Shown here in pieces: positions 45,225 to 54,780 of a stretch of 64,000 nt of DNA. Made by a program: the position numbers and the translations under genes. Below the pieces are notes generated by a model. The model saw only the letters and a program-made list of their open reading frames with translations. It was not told where the DNA came from and did not search any database. The DNA lies in the NCBI GenBank assembly GCA_021774255.1, contig JAJFJF010000017.1:1-64000 (forward strand), in the 5' to 3' direction. How positions within the stretch are numbered: position 1 is the stretch's first letter; each line of letters starts with the position of its first letter. This DNA is from Gammaproteobacteria bacterium (lineage in GTDB: Bacteria > Pseudomonadota > Gammaproteobacteria > JAJFJF01).

Positions 45225-46142
45225 TTACTCTATTCTTGCCAAAATATCCGCGGCGCCTTGTTTGAATAAATCCTCTGCGACTTGTTCGCCGAGCTGAATA
45301 GCATTTTCGGGTAGGCCTTGTGCCTCGCTATGCAACAACACACTGCCGTCCGGCATACCGACGCGTCCGCGTAGTAGTAACTTGCCATCTTCCCAACTTG
45401 CAAACCCTGCCACGGGCACGGTGCAGTTGCCACCAAGCTTTGCGTTCATGGCGCGCTCTGCTTGCACGCATGTATAGGTTGGCATATGCAGTAATGGTTT
45501 GATGAGCGACAAGACCTCTTCGTCATCACGCCGGCACTCTATACCGAGTGCGCCTTGCCCGACCGCAGGCACACTTTGTTCGGGTAATAAATATTCGGTG
45601 ATGCGGGAAGCAAAGCCTAAACGGTGCAAACCCGCTGCCGCTAAAATAATGGCATCAAACTCACCGTTATCGAGCTTGCTCAAACGGGTATTGACGTTAC
45701 CGCGCAGTATGTCGGTGTTAAGATCAGCTCGTAAATGTCGCAATTGGCATTCACGGCGCAAACTGGAGGTACCGACGCGCGCGCCCGTTGGTAACGCATC
45801 AAATGAAACCGCCGTCGATGCCACTAACACGTCACGTGGATCTTCGCGCTCACATACAATCGGTACACACAAACCCGCGGGTTGCTCAGCCGGTAAATCT
45901 TTCATGGAATGCACGGCAATATCCGCGCGTTTTTCTAGCAAGGCTTGTTCGAGCTCTTTCACAAATAACCCTTTGCCGCCGGTTTTTGCTAACGAACCGC
46001 TAAGCTCGCGATCACCCTTTGTCGTCATGCCTAACAGCGTGATGTTGAGATCGGCATGATGCGCCTGCAGGGCCTCTTTAATGATATTGGCTTGTTTTAA
46101 CGCGAGCGGGCTCTCGCGCGTCGCGACAATCAACTCTTTCAC
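45225..46142 (-). CDS. hemC: Hydroxymethylbilane synthase (porphobilinogen deaminase)
   Basis: The 305-residue enzyme polymerises four porphobilinogens. Motifs are IVATRESPLALKQANII, TKGDRELSGSLAKTGGKGLF, AVHSMKDLPAEQP, VGTSSLRRECQL, RGNVNTRLSKLDNGEFDAIILA and the dipyrromethane cofactor Cys in MNAKLGGNCTVPVA. It overlaps the esterase gene (ATGA) and is separated from hemDXY by the oppositely oriented ridA. Confidence 0.96.
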   Translation of the reverse strand: MKELIVATRESPLALKQANIIKEALQAHHADLNITLLGMTTKGDRELSGSLAKTGGKGLFVKELEQALLEKRADIAVHSMKDLPAEQPAGLCVPIVCEREDPRDVLVASTAVSFDALPTGARVGTSSLRRECQLRHLRADLNTDILRGNVNTRLSKLDNGEFDAIILAAAGLHRLGFASRITEYLLPEQSVPAVGQGALGIECRRDDEEVLSLIKPLLHMPTYTCVQAERAMNAKLGGNCTVPVAGFASWEDGKLLLRGRVGMPDGSVLLHSEAQGLPENAIQLGEQVAEDLFKQGAADILARIE

Positions 46143-46810
46143 AGCGACAAATTCTCTTTCAGCCAGACGGAAATGTCATACGCCTCTTCCAGGCTTGCAC
46201 TGTGCGCCATCTCGTATTCATGCCACGCTACAGAGCAGCCAAGGCGCGCCAAGCGAGCGTGGGAGGCTTTGGCATAATGCAGTGGCACAATCTCATCGGC
46301 ATTGCCATGCCCCATAAAAACTTGTATAGATTGATTGTGAGCACTCACTTCATCTTCAATCGTATCGGCTAGCGGCAGGTAAGTAGAAAGCGCAATGATG
46401 CCGGCCAGCGGCGCGTCATACCGAAGTCCAGCATGTAAGGCCATGGCCCCACCCTGCGAAAATCCTGCGAGTACAATGCGATCGCTCGCAATGCCCAGCT
46501 CTCTTTCCCGCGCAATCAACGCATTGATAAACTGCTCGGTATCTCGGATCCCCGCGGCATCTTCTTGCGCGGCCACATCACCATGGGCAATGTCATACCA
46601 GGCTGGCATTTCCATCCCCGCGTTGATCGTCACTGAACGCAAAGGCGCCTGCGGCAAGATAAAACGCACCCCGTGCTCGGGCGGCAAGTCTAACTGTTTG
46701 ATAAATGGTTCAAAATCATCCGCTGTGGCCCCTAAGCCGTGCAACCAAATCACACTGGCATCGGCGGCCGCTTTTGGTGCAATCTCAATGGCGTCAATTT
46801 GCGTGTTCAT
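46139..46810 (-). CDS. Phospholipase/carboxylesterase family alpha/beta hydrolase
   Basis: The 223-residue protein is a LYPLA/EstB-type hydrolase: VIWLHGLGATADDFEPF near the N-terminus, nucleophile elbow LAGFSQGGAMAL (Ser near residue 119), catalytic Asp in GHGNADEIVPL and His in YEMAHSAS. Such enzymes cleave short-chain or lysophospholipid esters. Natural substrate unknown. Its stop overlaps the hemC start, so expression of hemC is coupled to it, an odd partnership. Confidence 0.9.
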   Translation of the reverse strand: MNTQIDAIEIAPKAAADASVIWLHGLGATADDFEPFIKQLDLPPEHGVRFILPQAPLRSVTINAGMEMPAWYDIAHGDVAAQEDAAGIRDTEQFINALIARERELGIASDRIVLAGFSQGGAMALHAGLRYDAPLAGIIALSTYLPLADTIEDEVSAHNQSIQVFMGHGNADEIVPLHYAKASHARLARLGCSVAWHEYEMAHSASLEEAYDISVWLKENLSL

Positions 46811-46856
46811 AGTTTTGCCCTTTCACGTTAAAACAGGATGCTTTATAATCTTCTCT

Positions 46857-47057
46857 ATGCGAGTTTGCTCTATTTTATCATTACTCTTTTTGCTGAGCGG
46901 CTGCGGCCAAACAGGGCCTTTATATCATCCGGGTGATGATCGTACCCCGCCACCAACAAATGAGCTAGTCGAAGAAAGTGAAATTACCGATATTTCGTCG
47001 CTCTATAGCGATCCGAGCGACGAGCCACCGCTCAATACACCTGCAACCACTGATTAA
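46857..47057 (+). CDS. lptM: LptM-like small lipoprotein (YifL family)
   Basis: The 66-residue lipoprotein has signal peptide VCSILSLLFLLSGC and the conserved mature start CGQTGPLYHP, the hallmark of LptM (YifL), an LptD assembly/oxidation chaperone partner in the outer membrane. The tail is acidic. A much longer frame upstream on this strand is antisense to the esterase and not real. It is followed three bases later by lysA, the usual lptM-lysA order. Confidence 0.88.
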   Translation: MRVCSILSLLFLLSGCGQTGPLYHPGDDRTPPPTNELVEESEITDISSLYSDPSDEPPLNTPATTD

Positions 47058-47060
47058 ATT

Positions 47061-48320
47061 ATGGATCATTTTAATTACCAAGACGGCGTCTTATTTGCTG
47101 AAGAAGTGGATCTGCGCAAAATAGCCGCCCAATGGGGCACACCTGCCTTTGTGTATTCACGCGCCACACTTGAGCGCCACTGGCATGCGTTTGACAACGC
47201 CTTTGGCAAGCATCCACATTTAGTCTGTTACGCCGTGAAAGCCAACCCCAACTTAGCCGTGCTCAATTTGTTTGCGCGATTAGGTTCGGGCTTTGATATT
47301 GTGTCGCAAGGCGAGCTGGAGCGTGTCCTCGCGGCGGGCGGCGATGCCAATAAAATTATTTTTTCCGGTGTCGGAAAACAACGCTCAGAAATCGCGCGCG
47401 CACTCGAAGTCGGCATTCGTTGTTTTAATGTTGAATCACAAGCTGAGCTCATCCGCATTAACGAAGTGGCCGCCAGCCTTGGAAAAGTGGCGCCGATTTC
47501 CATTCGCGTGAACCCTGATGTGGATGCAAAAACACATCCTTACATTGCAACGGGTTTAAAAGAAAATAAATTTGGGATCAACATGGAAGATGCGCTGGCT
47601 GTTTATTTGGAAGCAGCACAGTGCGAGCACCTTAACGTTGAAGGTATCGACTGCCATATTGGTTCACAGCTCACCGACATTGCCCCCTTTTTAGATGCCT
47701 TAGATCGCCTTGTCGCGTTAGTAGATCAATTAGGTGAACACAATATTAACATTACGCATTTAGATCTGGGTGGCGGTTTGGGCGTACGCTACAAAGATGA
47801 ACAACCTTACGAGCCTGCGCAATATGCCGAACAGTTAGTCACACGTCTAAAGCGGCCTGATTTAACGATTTTAATTGAACCCGGTCGCGCGATTGCAGCG
47901 AATGCCGGCATATTGCTCACCAAAGTAGAATATCTGAAGCCGTCGACGCATAAAAATTTTGCGATTGTCGATGCCGCCATGAATGATTTATTGCGCCCTG
48001 CGCTTTACCAGGCGTGGCAAGAGATTGTGCCGGTTGTCCCGCGCGCAGGAAACGCCGCCATTTATGATGTGGTGGGCCCGGTGTGTGAGACAGGCGATTT
48101 TCTAGGCAAAGATCGCGCGCTTACGCTCATGCCCGATGATCTGTTGGCCATACGCGGCGCCGGTGCTTATGCGTTTACCATGAGCTCTAATTACAACTCG
48201 CGACCCCGTGCGCCTGAAATCATGGTGGATGGCTCCCAGCACCACTTGATCCGCCCACGTGAAACTTTACAGGACTTATTTGCGCAGGAAGCCATCATTC
48301 CCGACACCATTACTGCTTAA
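47061..48320 (+). CDS. lysA: Diaminopimelate decarboxylase
   Basis: The 419-residue PLP enzyme makes lysine from meso-diaminopimelate. The PLP Lys lies in CYAVKANPNLAVLNLFA near residue 57; other motifs are GSGFDIVSQGELER, KFGINMEDA, GIDCHIGSQL, LDLGGGLGVRY, IEPGRAI and the active-site CETGDFLGKDR. It starts three bases after lptM and its stop overlaps the DUF481 start by one base. No lysine riboswitch is visible upstream; dapF does not follow, unlike in E. coli relatives. Confidence 0.96.
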   Translation: MDHFNYQDGVLFAEEVDLRKIAAQWGTPAFVYSRATLERHWHAFDNAFGKHPHLVCYAVKANPNLAVLNLFARLGSGFDIVSQGELERVLAAGGDANKIIFSGVGKQRSEIARALEVGIRCFNVESQAELIRINEVAASLGKVAPISIRVNPDVDAKTHPYIATGLKENKFGINMEDALAVYLEAAQCEHLNVEGIDCHIGSQLTDIAPFLDALDRLVALVDQLGEHNINITHLDLGGGLGVRYKDEQPYEPAQYAEQLVTRLKRPDLTILIEPGRAIAANAGILLTKVEYLKPSTHKNFAIVDAAMNDLLRPALYQAWQEIVPVVPRAGNAAIYDVVGPVCETGDFLGKDRALTLMPDDLLAIRGAGAYAFTMSSNYNSRPRAPEIMVDGSQHHLIRPRETLQDLFAQEAIIPDTITA

Positions 48321-49114
48321 TGTTGCGCATGATGTTTTTACGAAAAACGTTTCTCTTATTCGCTTTATTGCCTGCTATCGCACTCGCCCATGACTCCTAT
48401 GTGATCGACATGCTGTTAGAAGGTGACGAAATAGATATTCTCGATCATAAGTGGCATCTTGCAGGCGAAACAGAACTAGGCTTTATTGCCAACACAGGCA
48501 ACACGGAAAATATCGAACTAAATGGTGTGGTCAATCCTATTTTATACCATGACCGCTGGTCACATAACCTGCGTTTTGAAGCACAATTCAGTGAAGGCCC
48601 AGATGGTCGCACCGCAGAACGCTATATGGTAGAAGAAGAAACACGTTATCTCATGTCGAGAAGAGATCTGTTATTTGGCACGATTCGCTATGACGCCAAT
48701 CAATTTGGGCCCTTTAGATATGTTGTCACCGAAGCAGTGGGCTACGGGCGTTACTTTTTTCATTCGGATGAGCACCGCTTGCTGTTTCAGCTTGGCCCAG
48801 GTGGTCGTCATCAAAAAGAGCGTGGTGAAAATGGTGAAACAACAAATGAATTGATCAGTTATTTCGGCGCCACCTATGATTGGTTTGTCACCGATCTTTT
48901 TTCTTTTGCACAGTCAGTACATGTCGAAATACCCATCACCGATGATGATGGCCGCTATAATGTGTATACCCGCGCGATTTCTTCGATCCGCAGCACCTTG
49001 ATTGGCCGCTTAGGCGTCCGTATTTCATTTACGCTGGAAAACAACTCCAATGTGAATCCCGGCAATGAAAACACCGACACCATCACGAGCGTGACGTTGT
49101 CTTACGCATTTTGA
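48320..49114 (+). CDS. DUF481 outer-membrane beta-barrel protein
   Basis: The 264-residue protein has a signal peptide (FLLFALLPAIALA) and a DUF481 barrel: AGETELGFIANTGNTENIELN is the family's first strand pair, followed by alternating strands and a C-terminal VTLSYAF ending in Phe, the outer-membrane insertion signal. E. coli YdiY and salt-induced outer-membrane proteins belong here; the function is unknown. It directly follows lysA and precedes coaX. Confidence 0.88.
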   Translation: MLRMMFLRKTFLLFALLPAIALAHDSYVIDMLLEGDEIDILDHKWHLAGETELGFIANTGNTENIELNGVVNPILYHDRWSHNLRFEAQFSEGPDGRTAERYMVEEETRYLMSRRDLLFGTIRYDANQFGPFRYVVTEAVGYGRYFFHSDEHRLLFQLGPGGRHQKERGENGETTNELISYFGATYDWFVTDLFSFAQSVHVEIPITDDDGRYNVYTRAISSIRSTLIGRLGVRISFTLENNSNVNPGNENTDTITSVTLSYAF

Positions 49115-49132
49115 TTCGAGAAGGATGCAAAT

Positions 49133-49927
49133 ATGATACTTTGTTTAGATATTGGTAACTCACAAATTTTTGGCGGAATTTTTTCCGGCAATGATCTTTT
49201 GTTGCGATTTCGCCACAGCACACGTCAAGGGGTATCATCGGATCAAATAGGTGTGTTTTTGCGATCGGTTTTACGTGAAAATAATATTGAAAGCAACCAA
49301 ATCAAACAGATTGCTTTATGCTCCGTTGCCCCCGCCAATGATTATTCCGTGATCGGCGCTTGTCGAAAATATTTTAATATCGAGCCTTTCATTCTACAGG
49401 CGGGCACCAAAACCGGGCTGAAAATAAAATACCGTAACCCAATCGAAGTGGGTGCCGATCGCATCGCCAATGCCATTGCGGCCGCACACCACTACCCCCA
49501 TCAAAATATTATTGTCGTTGACTTTGGTACCGCCACCACATTTTGTACGATTTCGGCTGATCGTGATTACTTGGGCGGGCTCATCCTCGCCGGTATTGGC
49601 CTCTCAATGGATGCGCTGCAAAGCAACACCGCCAAGCTCATGCCGGTGAAAATTATCAAACCGGAGGTGACAATCGGTCGCTCCACCGCCGAAAGCATTC
49701 AAGCCGGCCTCTATTACGGCCAGCTGGCCATGGTCCATAGTCTCAGTCAACGCATTACAGAAGAGGCGTTTGATAGTACGCCCCCTGTCATCATTGGCAC
49801 CGGCGGTTTTGCGCATCTTTTTGAGCAAGAAAAGCTCTTCACACGCGTCATGCCCGATCTGGTCCTCGATGGCTTGCGCCTGGCCCTTGTCATGAATCAA
49901 GAGAGCTGCGCCCAGACCGTTGTTTAA
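49133..49927 (+). CDS. coaX: Type III pantothenate kinase
   Basis: The 264-residue CoaX performs the first step of coenzyme A synthesis and belongs to the ASKHA fold. Motifs are MILCLDIGNSQIFGGIF (phosphate loop), CSVAPAND, GADRIANAIAAAHHYP, IIVVDFGTATTF and GLSMDALQSNTAKLP-like substrate loop sequence, then VIIGTGGFAHLF. This type needs a monovalent cation. A strong hairpin follows 20 bases after the stop. Confidence 0.95.
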   Translation: MILCLDIGNSQIFGGIFSGNDLLLRFRHSTRQGVSSDQIGVFLRSVLRENNIESNQIKQIALCSVAPANDYSVIGACRKYFNIEPFILQAGTKTGLKIKYRNPIEVGADRIANAIAAAHHYPHQNIIVVDFGTATTFCTISADRDYLGGLILAGIGLSMDALQSNTAKLMPVKIIKPEVTIGRSTAESIQAGLYYGQLAMVHSLSQRITEEAFDSTPPVIIGTGGFAHLFEQEKLFTRVMPDLVLDGLRLALVMNQESCAQTVV

Positions 49928-49947
49928 ATAAGAACCACAACATATTG

Positions 49948-49981
49948 GAGATGAAAATGCACATTTGTGCGTTTTCATCTC
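49948..49981 (+). terminator. Hairpin downstream of coaX
   Basis: GAGATGAAAATGCACA and TGTGCGTTTTCATCTC form a 16-base stem (one wobble pair or mismatch) around two T. There is no separate T-run, so termination would depend on the U-rich descending arm. A related core, AATGCACAAATGTGCGTTT, recurs at about 61043-61061 downstream of the second giant gene. Confidence 0.6.
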
Positions 49982-50107
49982 TAGATAGCCCCCCAAACAT
50001 GAGCGTCTACGCCTAATAGGGCAGCTGCGCTTATGTTTCTTTGCTTTGACTCGCGCATAGTAGCGCGCCTTTATCAGCTCCTATCAGTTATTCGAATAGC
50101 TATAAAA

Positions 50108-50143
50108 TTTACCTCTAGGTGTTACTCCATGTGTAGAGAAAGC
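50108..50143 (+). promoter_or_regulatory. Shared upstream element, copy C
   Basis: TTTACCTCTAGGTGTTAC is followed by TCCA and TGTGTAGAGAAAG, ending nine bases before the ATG of the first giant gene. It is identical over its length to copy D before the second giant gene, and the homology extends about 25 bases further upstream. Confidence 0.6.
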
Positions 50144-50151
50144 ACTGCAAG

Positions 50152-53100
50152 ATGGCACGTTTTCAAATACGTTTTTTACTGGTTTGGCTGTTGGTGTTCT
50201 CGCTAGTGCCGCTTGCGGCACTTGCCGAAACCCGTTACGTCAGCAACTGCGTTGAATTACAAGAAATCAAAGACCACCTCGATGCTGACGTTATTGTCAC
50301 ACAAGACATCGACTGCTCTGACACGAAAAACTGGAACGGCGGCGCCGGCTTTGAGCCGATTGGAGATAATGATACACCTTTCGTGGGTACTTTTAGTGCT
50401 ATGAACTACACAGTCTATAACCTAACTATTTATCGGCCTATCACAACTTATGTGGGTTTGTTCGGGTATGTTAGTGGATCGAGTACCGAAATAACAAACA
50501 TTGGCCTAGAAAAAGTCTATATCATTGGCTTCAGTAGGGTCGGTGGGCTGGTAGGATATCAATATGGCACCACCATCACCCAGAGCTATGTCACAGGAGA
50601 TGTTTTAGGCAATAATCAGGTTGGAGGGCTCGTGGGTCATTGTAGAGGCACCATCATAGAAAGCTATGCCACAGGAAATGTTTTAGGCGGTAGTCAGGTT
50701 GGAGGGCTCGTCGGCCATCAAGAATACTCAACCTTCATTATCCAAAGTTATGCTACGGGACACGTCTCAGGCTCAAGCGCCATCGGCGGACTCGTAGGCC
50801 ATCAATCCTCAAGTCAGTACTACTACGCTAGCATTACGCAAAGCTATGCGGCAGGCGCTGTTTCAGGTGAAAGTTATCTAGGCGGGCTCGTAGGTTATCA
50901 AGAAGGCTACCGCAGCAGCATTACCCAAAGCTATGCCTTGGGAGACGTTTCAGGTTCATATCGTGTTGGCGGGCTAACAGGCACTACCACTGATGCCTCC
51001 ATTAGTCAGAGCTATGCTTCGGGAAACATCTTGAGCTTAGGAGAAACAGCTGGTGGACTCACGGGAGTCTTGAGTTATGGTGGAGAGATCACTCAGAGCT
51101 ATGCCTCTGGAAATGTTTCAGGCATAGACTATATCGGTGGATTGGCAGGTTATCTAGAAGCAGTCTCAATTTACCGCCCAACTATCACAAGAAGCTATGC
51201 TACGGGGCACGTCTCGGGCTCAAGCTATGTCGGTGGGTTCGTAGGCTTTGCAATACACGGGTTTGCCTCGCATAATTATTGGGACATAGCGACTTCAAGT
51301 CAAACCAGAGGCATTGGTGCAACAGGCAAAACAACACAAGAGATGTACCAACAGGCCACCTTCGTCGACTGGGACTTCAACAATATCTGGGAGATCGATG
51401 AGGGGCATGATTACCCAAAGTTGCAGGCACTTGCTGTGCCGATTATTCTGCTGTCTCCCATCGCGGATCAATCCGTAGGCGTTAATGAACCTTTTGCTTT
51501 GTATTTTTTGCAAGAGATGTTTTATGACCCGAGCGATCCTGAGCTGGAATATACTGTGCAGCTATCAAGCGGCGCGCCCCTGCCTGCCTGGCTCACCTTT
51601 TCAGAAGGACTGCTTTGCTTCCCGCAAGGAGACTACTGTCTACTTGGCACGCCGCGCTCTGGCGATCAAGGCAGCTTCTCGATTGAGGTTACCGCCACCA
51701 ACAATCAAGATGACAGCGCAAGTGATATCTTTGTGCTTACCGTTACCAACCAAGACCCGATTCAAAATAGGCCGTTAAGTGATGATGCAACAGACGTCGG
51801 TGTTTTTTGGACGTACACTTTTGCGGCTGATACCTTTTTTGATCCTGACGGTGATGCGCTAAGCTACACCGCCCTATTTAATAGCGGGCCGCTGCCTGTG
51901 TGGCTTACCTTTACCAGCAGCACGCGCACGATAGAAGGCACGCCCATTTCAGGTGCACAAGGGGTTCATACGATTAGCATCATTGCGAGCGACAACTTTG
52001 GTGGCAGCGCGCAAGGGGATTTTTCACTGACCGTGCGCAATCGTGCGCCCATGCTGCAAAACCCCGTCGACCCGCTTGAAGCTTTCAACGGTGAACTGTT
52101 TGAATGGGCGGTGCCGTCTGAGACGTTTAGCGATGGCGATGGTGATATGCTTGCCTACAACATCACACGCGTGGGTGGCGCGCCGCTGCCTGACTGGCTT
52201 ACCTTTGAAGAAGGCACCGCGCTGCTATCAGGCACGCCGACGCAACGCGCAACAGAAGCACTTGAGCTTACCGCCAGCGACGGCTTTGGCGGGCAAGCCA
52301 ACACCGCGCTTACGCTCACCGTGCCCAACACACCGCCCAGCATTGTGGCACCTTTGCCCAACCAAGCGGCTGAGTTACACGAAGCGTTTAACTTTGACGT
52401 GCCAGCAAATACATTTGAAGATATTGATGACGATACACTCAGCTACACTGCCTTTTTATTTGGCGACGCGCCGCTACCAGACTGGATGCAATTTGATGCA
52501 AGCACACAGACTTTTTCGGGTATTGCTGAAGAACGCAACACCTACACCATTGTTGTTGCAGTCGACGATGGCGCAGGCGGGCAAGCCAGTACTTCATTTG
52601 AATTTCGAGTGGCTAACCAAGCACCGCAATTAAATCAAACACTCACCAATCATACTGTTTGGGTGAGCGAACAATGGGTATTTTCTTTTGACCAAAATTT
52701 ATTTGTGGATCCCGATGGCGATGCGCTGATCTATTCGGCGACACAGCCAAACAGTGCGCCGCTGCCTGTGTGGCTTGTGTTTAATGCGACGACCCGCACC
52801 TTCATTGGCACACCGCCTTCGGGGGTGCAAGGTATTGTTGCGCTTGTTATCTTCGCAGAAGATGGCTTTGGCGGGCAATGCAGCGTGATGTTTTATTTGA
52901 TTATTCCCAATCGCGCGCCTGAACTTGTCACGCCCATTGATGAACAACGCTTCCATGCTGAACAAGCTTTTGTCTGGCCACTGCCCAATGGCACGTTTAT
53001 CGACCCCGACGACGACCCGCTACACTACACCGCGCAGCAACCCGGCGGCGCACCACTGCCCAGTGGCATTACAATAGATGCTAACACCGGCGCTCTGTCT

Positions 53101-54780
53101 GGCACCCTGTCCGCAGAGCAAATGCCTTTTACCATTGAAATCACCGCAGAAGATATTTTTGGCGAGCAAGCATCAACAAGCTTTGATGTCGCGATTAATC
53201 ATCTGCCGGTGGTGGAAGGCTTTATTGATAGCCAACAAGCGACGGTTGACAACCCTTTTCTGTATACCTTTCCGCCCACTCTTTTTACTGATCCGGATGG
53301 TGATGTACTGCGCTATGAAGCAAAGGAGAATAATGCAGACGTGCTGCCTGCGTGGCTCACTTTAAACAGCGACACCCGTACCTTTATCGGCACGCCCGCG
53401 CTCGCTGATCAAGGTTTCTTGTTTGTAGAGCTCTTTGCCGTTGATCCTTATGATGGCCGTGCCAGCACCGTGTTTGGCATTGCGATCTCTGATTTAAGTG
53501 GTAATCAACCGCCCTATGTGGCCGTGACTATCCCCACGCAAACGGCCTACAGCAGTACCAGCTTTTTATTTACGTTTGATGAAGGCACGTTTGAAGATCC
53601 CGATGGTGATGTGTTAACTTACACCGCCTCTTTGGAAGGCGGCGCGCCGCTGCCGCCTTGGCTCTTCTTTGACCCTGACGCGCGCCAGTTCTCCGGTGTG
53701 CCGCCTAACATTGGCAGTTTGCGTATTTCCGTGCGCGCTGCCGACGACAATGGCGGCTTAGCGCTGAACACTTTCTCGCTTTTGATAGAAGATGCGACCA
53801 ATCATCCACCCGAGGTTTTCAACCCCCTCACAAATCAGAAGGCCAGCGTGGGCGAGCCGTTTTTATTGCCTATCCCCGCAGACACTTTCCGCGACCCTAA
53901 CGGAGATGCACTGATTTACACGGCATTAAAAGAAAATGGTTCGCCGCTGCCCGGTTGGCTCACCTTTGACCCGGCTACCCGCACTTTCTCAGGCAAGCCT
54001 GGCTGGCGAGACACCGGCATCTTTCAAAGTGACCGGGTGCACACCATTGAACTGCGTGCCAGTGATGGGGAAGGCAGTGCCACGCTGCAATTCAAGCTTG
54101 CCGTCACCGGCAAGTCACTTTATGACGAACTCTTTGAGGCCGCCAAAATCATTGTGCCTATTGCCTCTGTACTGCTGAGCATTTATCTCGCACGCGCCAA
54201 ACTCTGGAACTTTTTTATGAAAAGGCATTATCGGAAAGGAACAGTCTTCGCTTACGTGGATGAGCCTTTTTCTCTTCCTGCCGGTTTAGATAATAAAGAC
54301 TACAAATGGACAAAAGCTTACAAATACGGTGAAGAGTTGCGAAGCGGAAATAAACTCCCTGAGTGGTTAAAAGAAGTAGAAAGAGCACCGAGCGTTACTT
54401 CCAAATCTGCTGCCAAGCCCAACTCACTGCTGGGTATCGCTGGCACACCCACCGCAGCTGACATTGACCGGTGCACACTGCGCGTCTACCGACGCAGCGA
54501 CCGCATTGCCAAAGAAGTCGAGCTCATTGTCTGCCAACGCGGAGAGGCTGAAACAGAATACGACCCTTACTCTGATCCCGACACAGTAACAGGCTGGCGT
54601 GCTTGGCTGGCAGGCTGGACTTGGTCAAACAAAAACCCCGGTGCCGTCTGGCGGCAGATGCGAACACTTGTGCACCGTCAACGAGGCGGCACCGCCATGG
54701 CGCCACTGATTGACCCCACCGCCGCTGGAGACACAAACACTACTGTAAGCAGTGATGAAAAAGGTGGCAACGCAGCATAA
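50152..54780 (+). CDS. Giant GLUG plus cadherin-like repeat surface protein (paralogue 1)
   Basis: The 1542-residue protein has a signal peptide (FLLVWLLVFSLVPLAALA), a domain with about nine GLUG-type repeats at residues about 115-400 (pattern ITQSYATGxVSGSxxVGGLVG), and nine cadherin/He_PIG-like repeats of about 100 residues (430-1320), most with DPDGDxLxYTA and LPxWLxFDxxTRTFxGTP. One transmembrane helix (IIVPIASVLLSIYLA, about 1333-1348) and a cytoplasmic tail of about 190 residues follow. Family knowledge: such repeats bind calcium and mediate adhesion. The tail itself resembles one more degenerate repeat (PFSLPAGLDN, LPEWLKEV, LLGIAGTP). It is a likely type I surface adhesin or receptor. 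Its paralogue lies 1.8 kb downstream. Confidence 0.85.
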   Translation: MARFQIRFLLVWLLVFSLVPLAALAETRYVSNCVELQEIKDHLDADVIVTQDIDCSDTKNWNGGAGFEPIGDNDTPFVGTFSAMNYTVYNLTIYRPITTYVGLFGYVSGSSTEITNIGLEKVYIIGFSRVGGLVGYQYGTTITQSYVTGDVLGNNQVGGLVGHCRGTIIESYATGNVLGGSQVGGLVGHQEYSTFIIQSYATGHVSGSSAIGGLVGHQSSSQYYYASITQSYAAGAVSGESYLGGLVGYQEGYRSSITQSYALGDVSGSYRVGGLTGTTTDASISQSYASGNILSLGETAGGLTGVLSYGGEITQSYASGNVSGIDYIGGLAGYLEAVSIYRPTITRSYATGHVSGSSYVGGFVGFAIHGFASHNYWDIATSSQTRGIGATGKTTQEMYQQATFVDWDFNNIWEIDEGHDYPKLQALAVPIILLSPIADQSVGVNEPFALYFLQEMFYDPSDPELEYTVQLSSGAPLPAWLTFSEGLLCFPQGDYCLLGTPRSGDQGSFSIEVTATNNQDDSASDIFVLTVTNQDPIQNRPLSDDATDVGVFWTYTFAADTFFDPDGDALSYTALFNSGPLPVWLTFTSSTRTIEGTPISGAQGVHTISIIASDNFGGSAQGDFSLTVRNRAPMLQNPVDPLEAFNGELFEWAVPSETFSDGDGDMLAYNITRVGGAPLPDWLTFEEGTALLSGTPTQRATEALELTASDGFGGQANTALTLTVPNTPPSIVAPLPNQAAELHEAFNFDVPANTFEDIDDDTLSYTAFLFGDAPLPDWMQFDASTQTFSGIAEERNTYTIVVAVDDGAGGQASTSFEFRVANQAPQLNQTLTNHTVWVSEQWVFSFDQNLFVDPDGDALIYSATQPNSAPLPVWLVFNATTRTFIGTPPSGVQGIVALVIFAEDGFGGQCSVMFYLIIPNRAPELVTPIDEQRFHAEQAFVWPLPNGTFIDPDDDPLHYTAQQPGGAPLPSGITIDANTGALSGTLSAEQMPFTIEITAEDIFGEQASTSFDVAINHLPVVEGFIDSQQATVDNPFLYTFPPTLFTDPDGDVLRYEAKENNADVLPAWLTLNSDTRTFIGTPALADQGFLFVELFAVDPYDGRASTVFGIAISDLSGNQPPYVAVTIPTQTAYSSTSFLFTFDEGTFEDPDGDVLTYTASLEGGAPLPPWLFFDPDARQFSGVPPNIGSLRISVRAADDNGGLALNTFSLLIEDATNHPPEVFNPLTNQKASVGEPFLLPIPADTFRDPNGDALIYTALKENGSPLPGWLTFDPATRTFSGKPGWRDTGIFQSDRVHTIELRASDGEGSATLQFKLAVTGKSLYDELFEAAKIIVPIASVLLSIYLARAKLWNFFMKRHYRKGTVFAYVDEPFSLPAGLDNKDYKWTKAYKYGEELRSGNKLPEWLKEVERAPSVTSKSAAKPNSLLGIAGTPTAADIDRCTLRVYRRSDRIAKEVELIVCQRGEAETEYDPYSDPDTVTGWRAWLAGWTWSNKNPGAVWRQMRTLVHRQRGGTAMAPLIDPTAAGDTNTTVSSDEKGGNAA

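Noticed and set aside
46395-46856. Long open frame in phase with and upstream of lptM
   Set aside because: It is antisense to the esterase gene; the lipoprotein signal peptide and ATG at 46857 define the true start.
50500-51260. Repetitive DNA suggestive of a CRISPR or tandem array
   Set aside because: The periodicity is coding: it is the GLUG protein repeat with degenerate DNA units. No CRISPR array was seen anywhere in the window.
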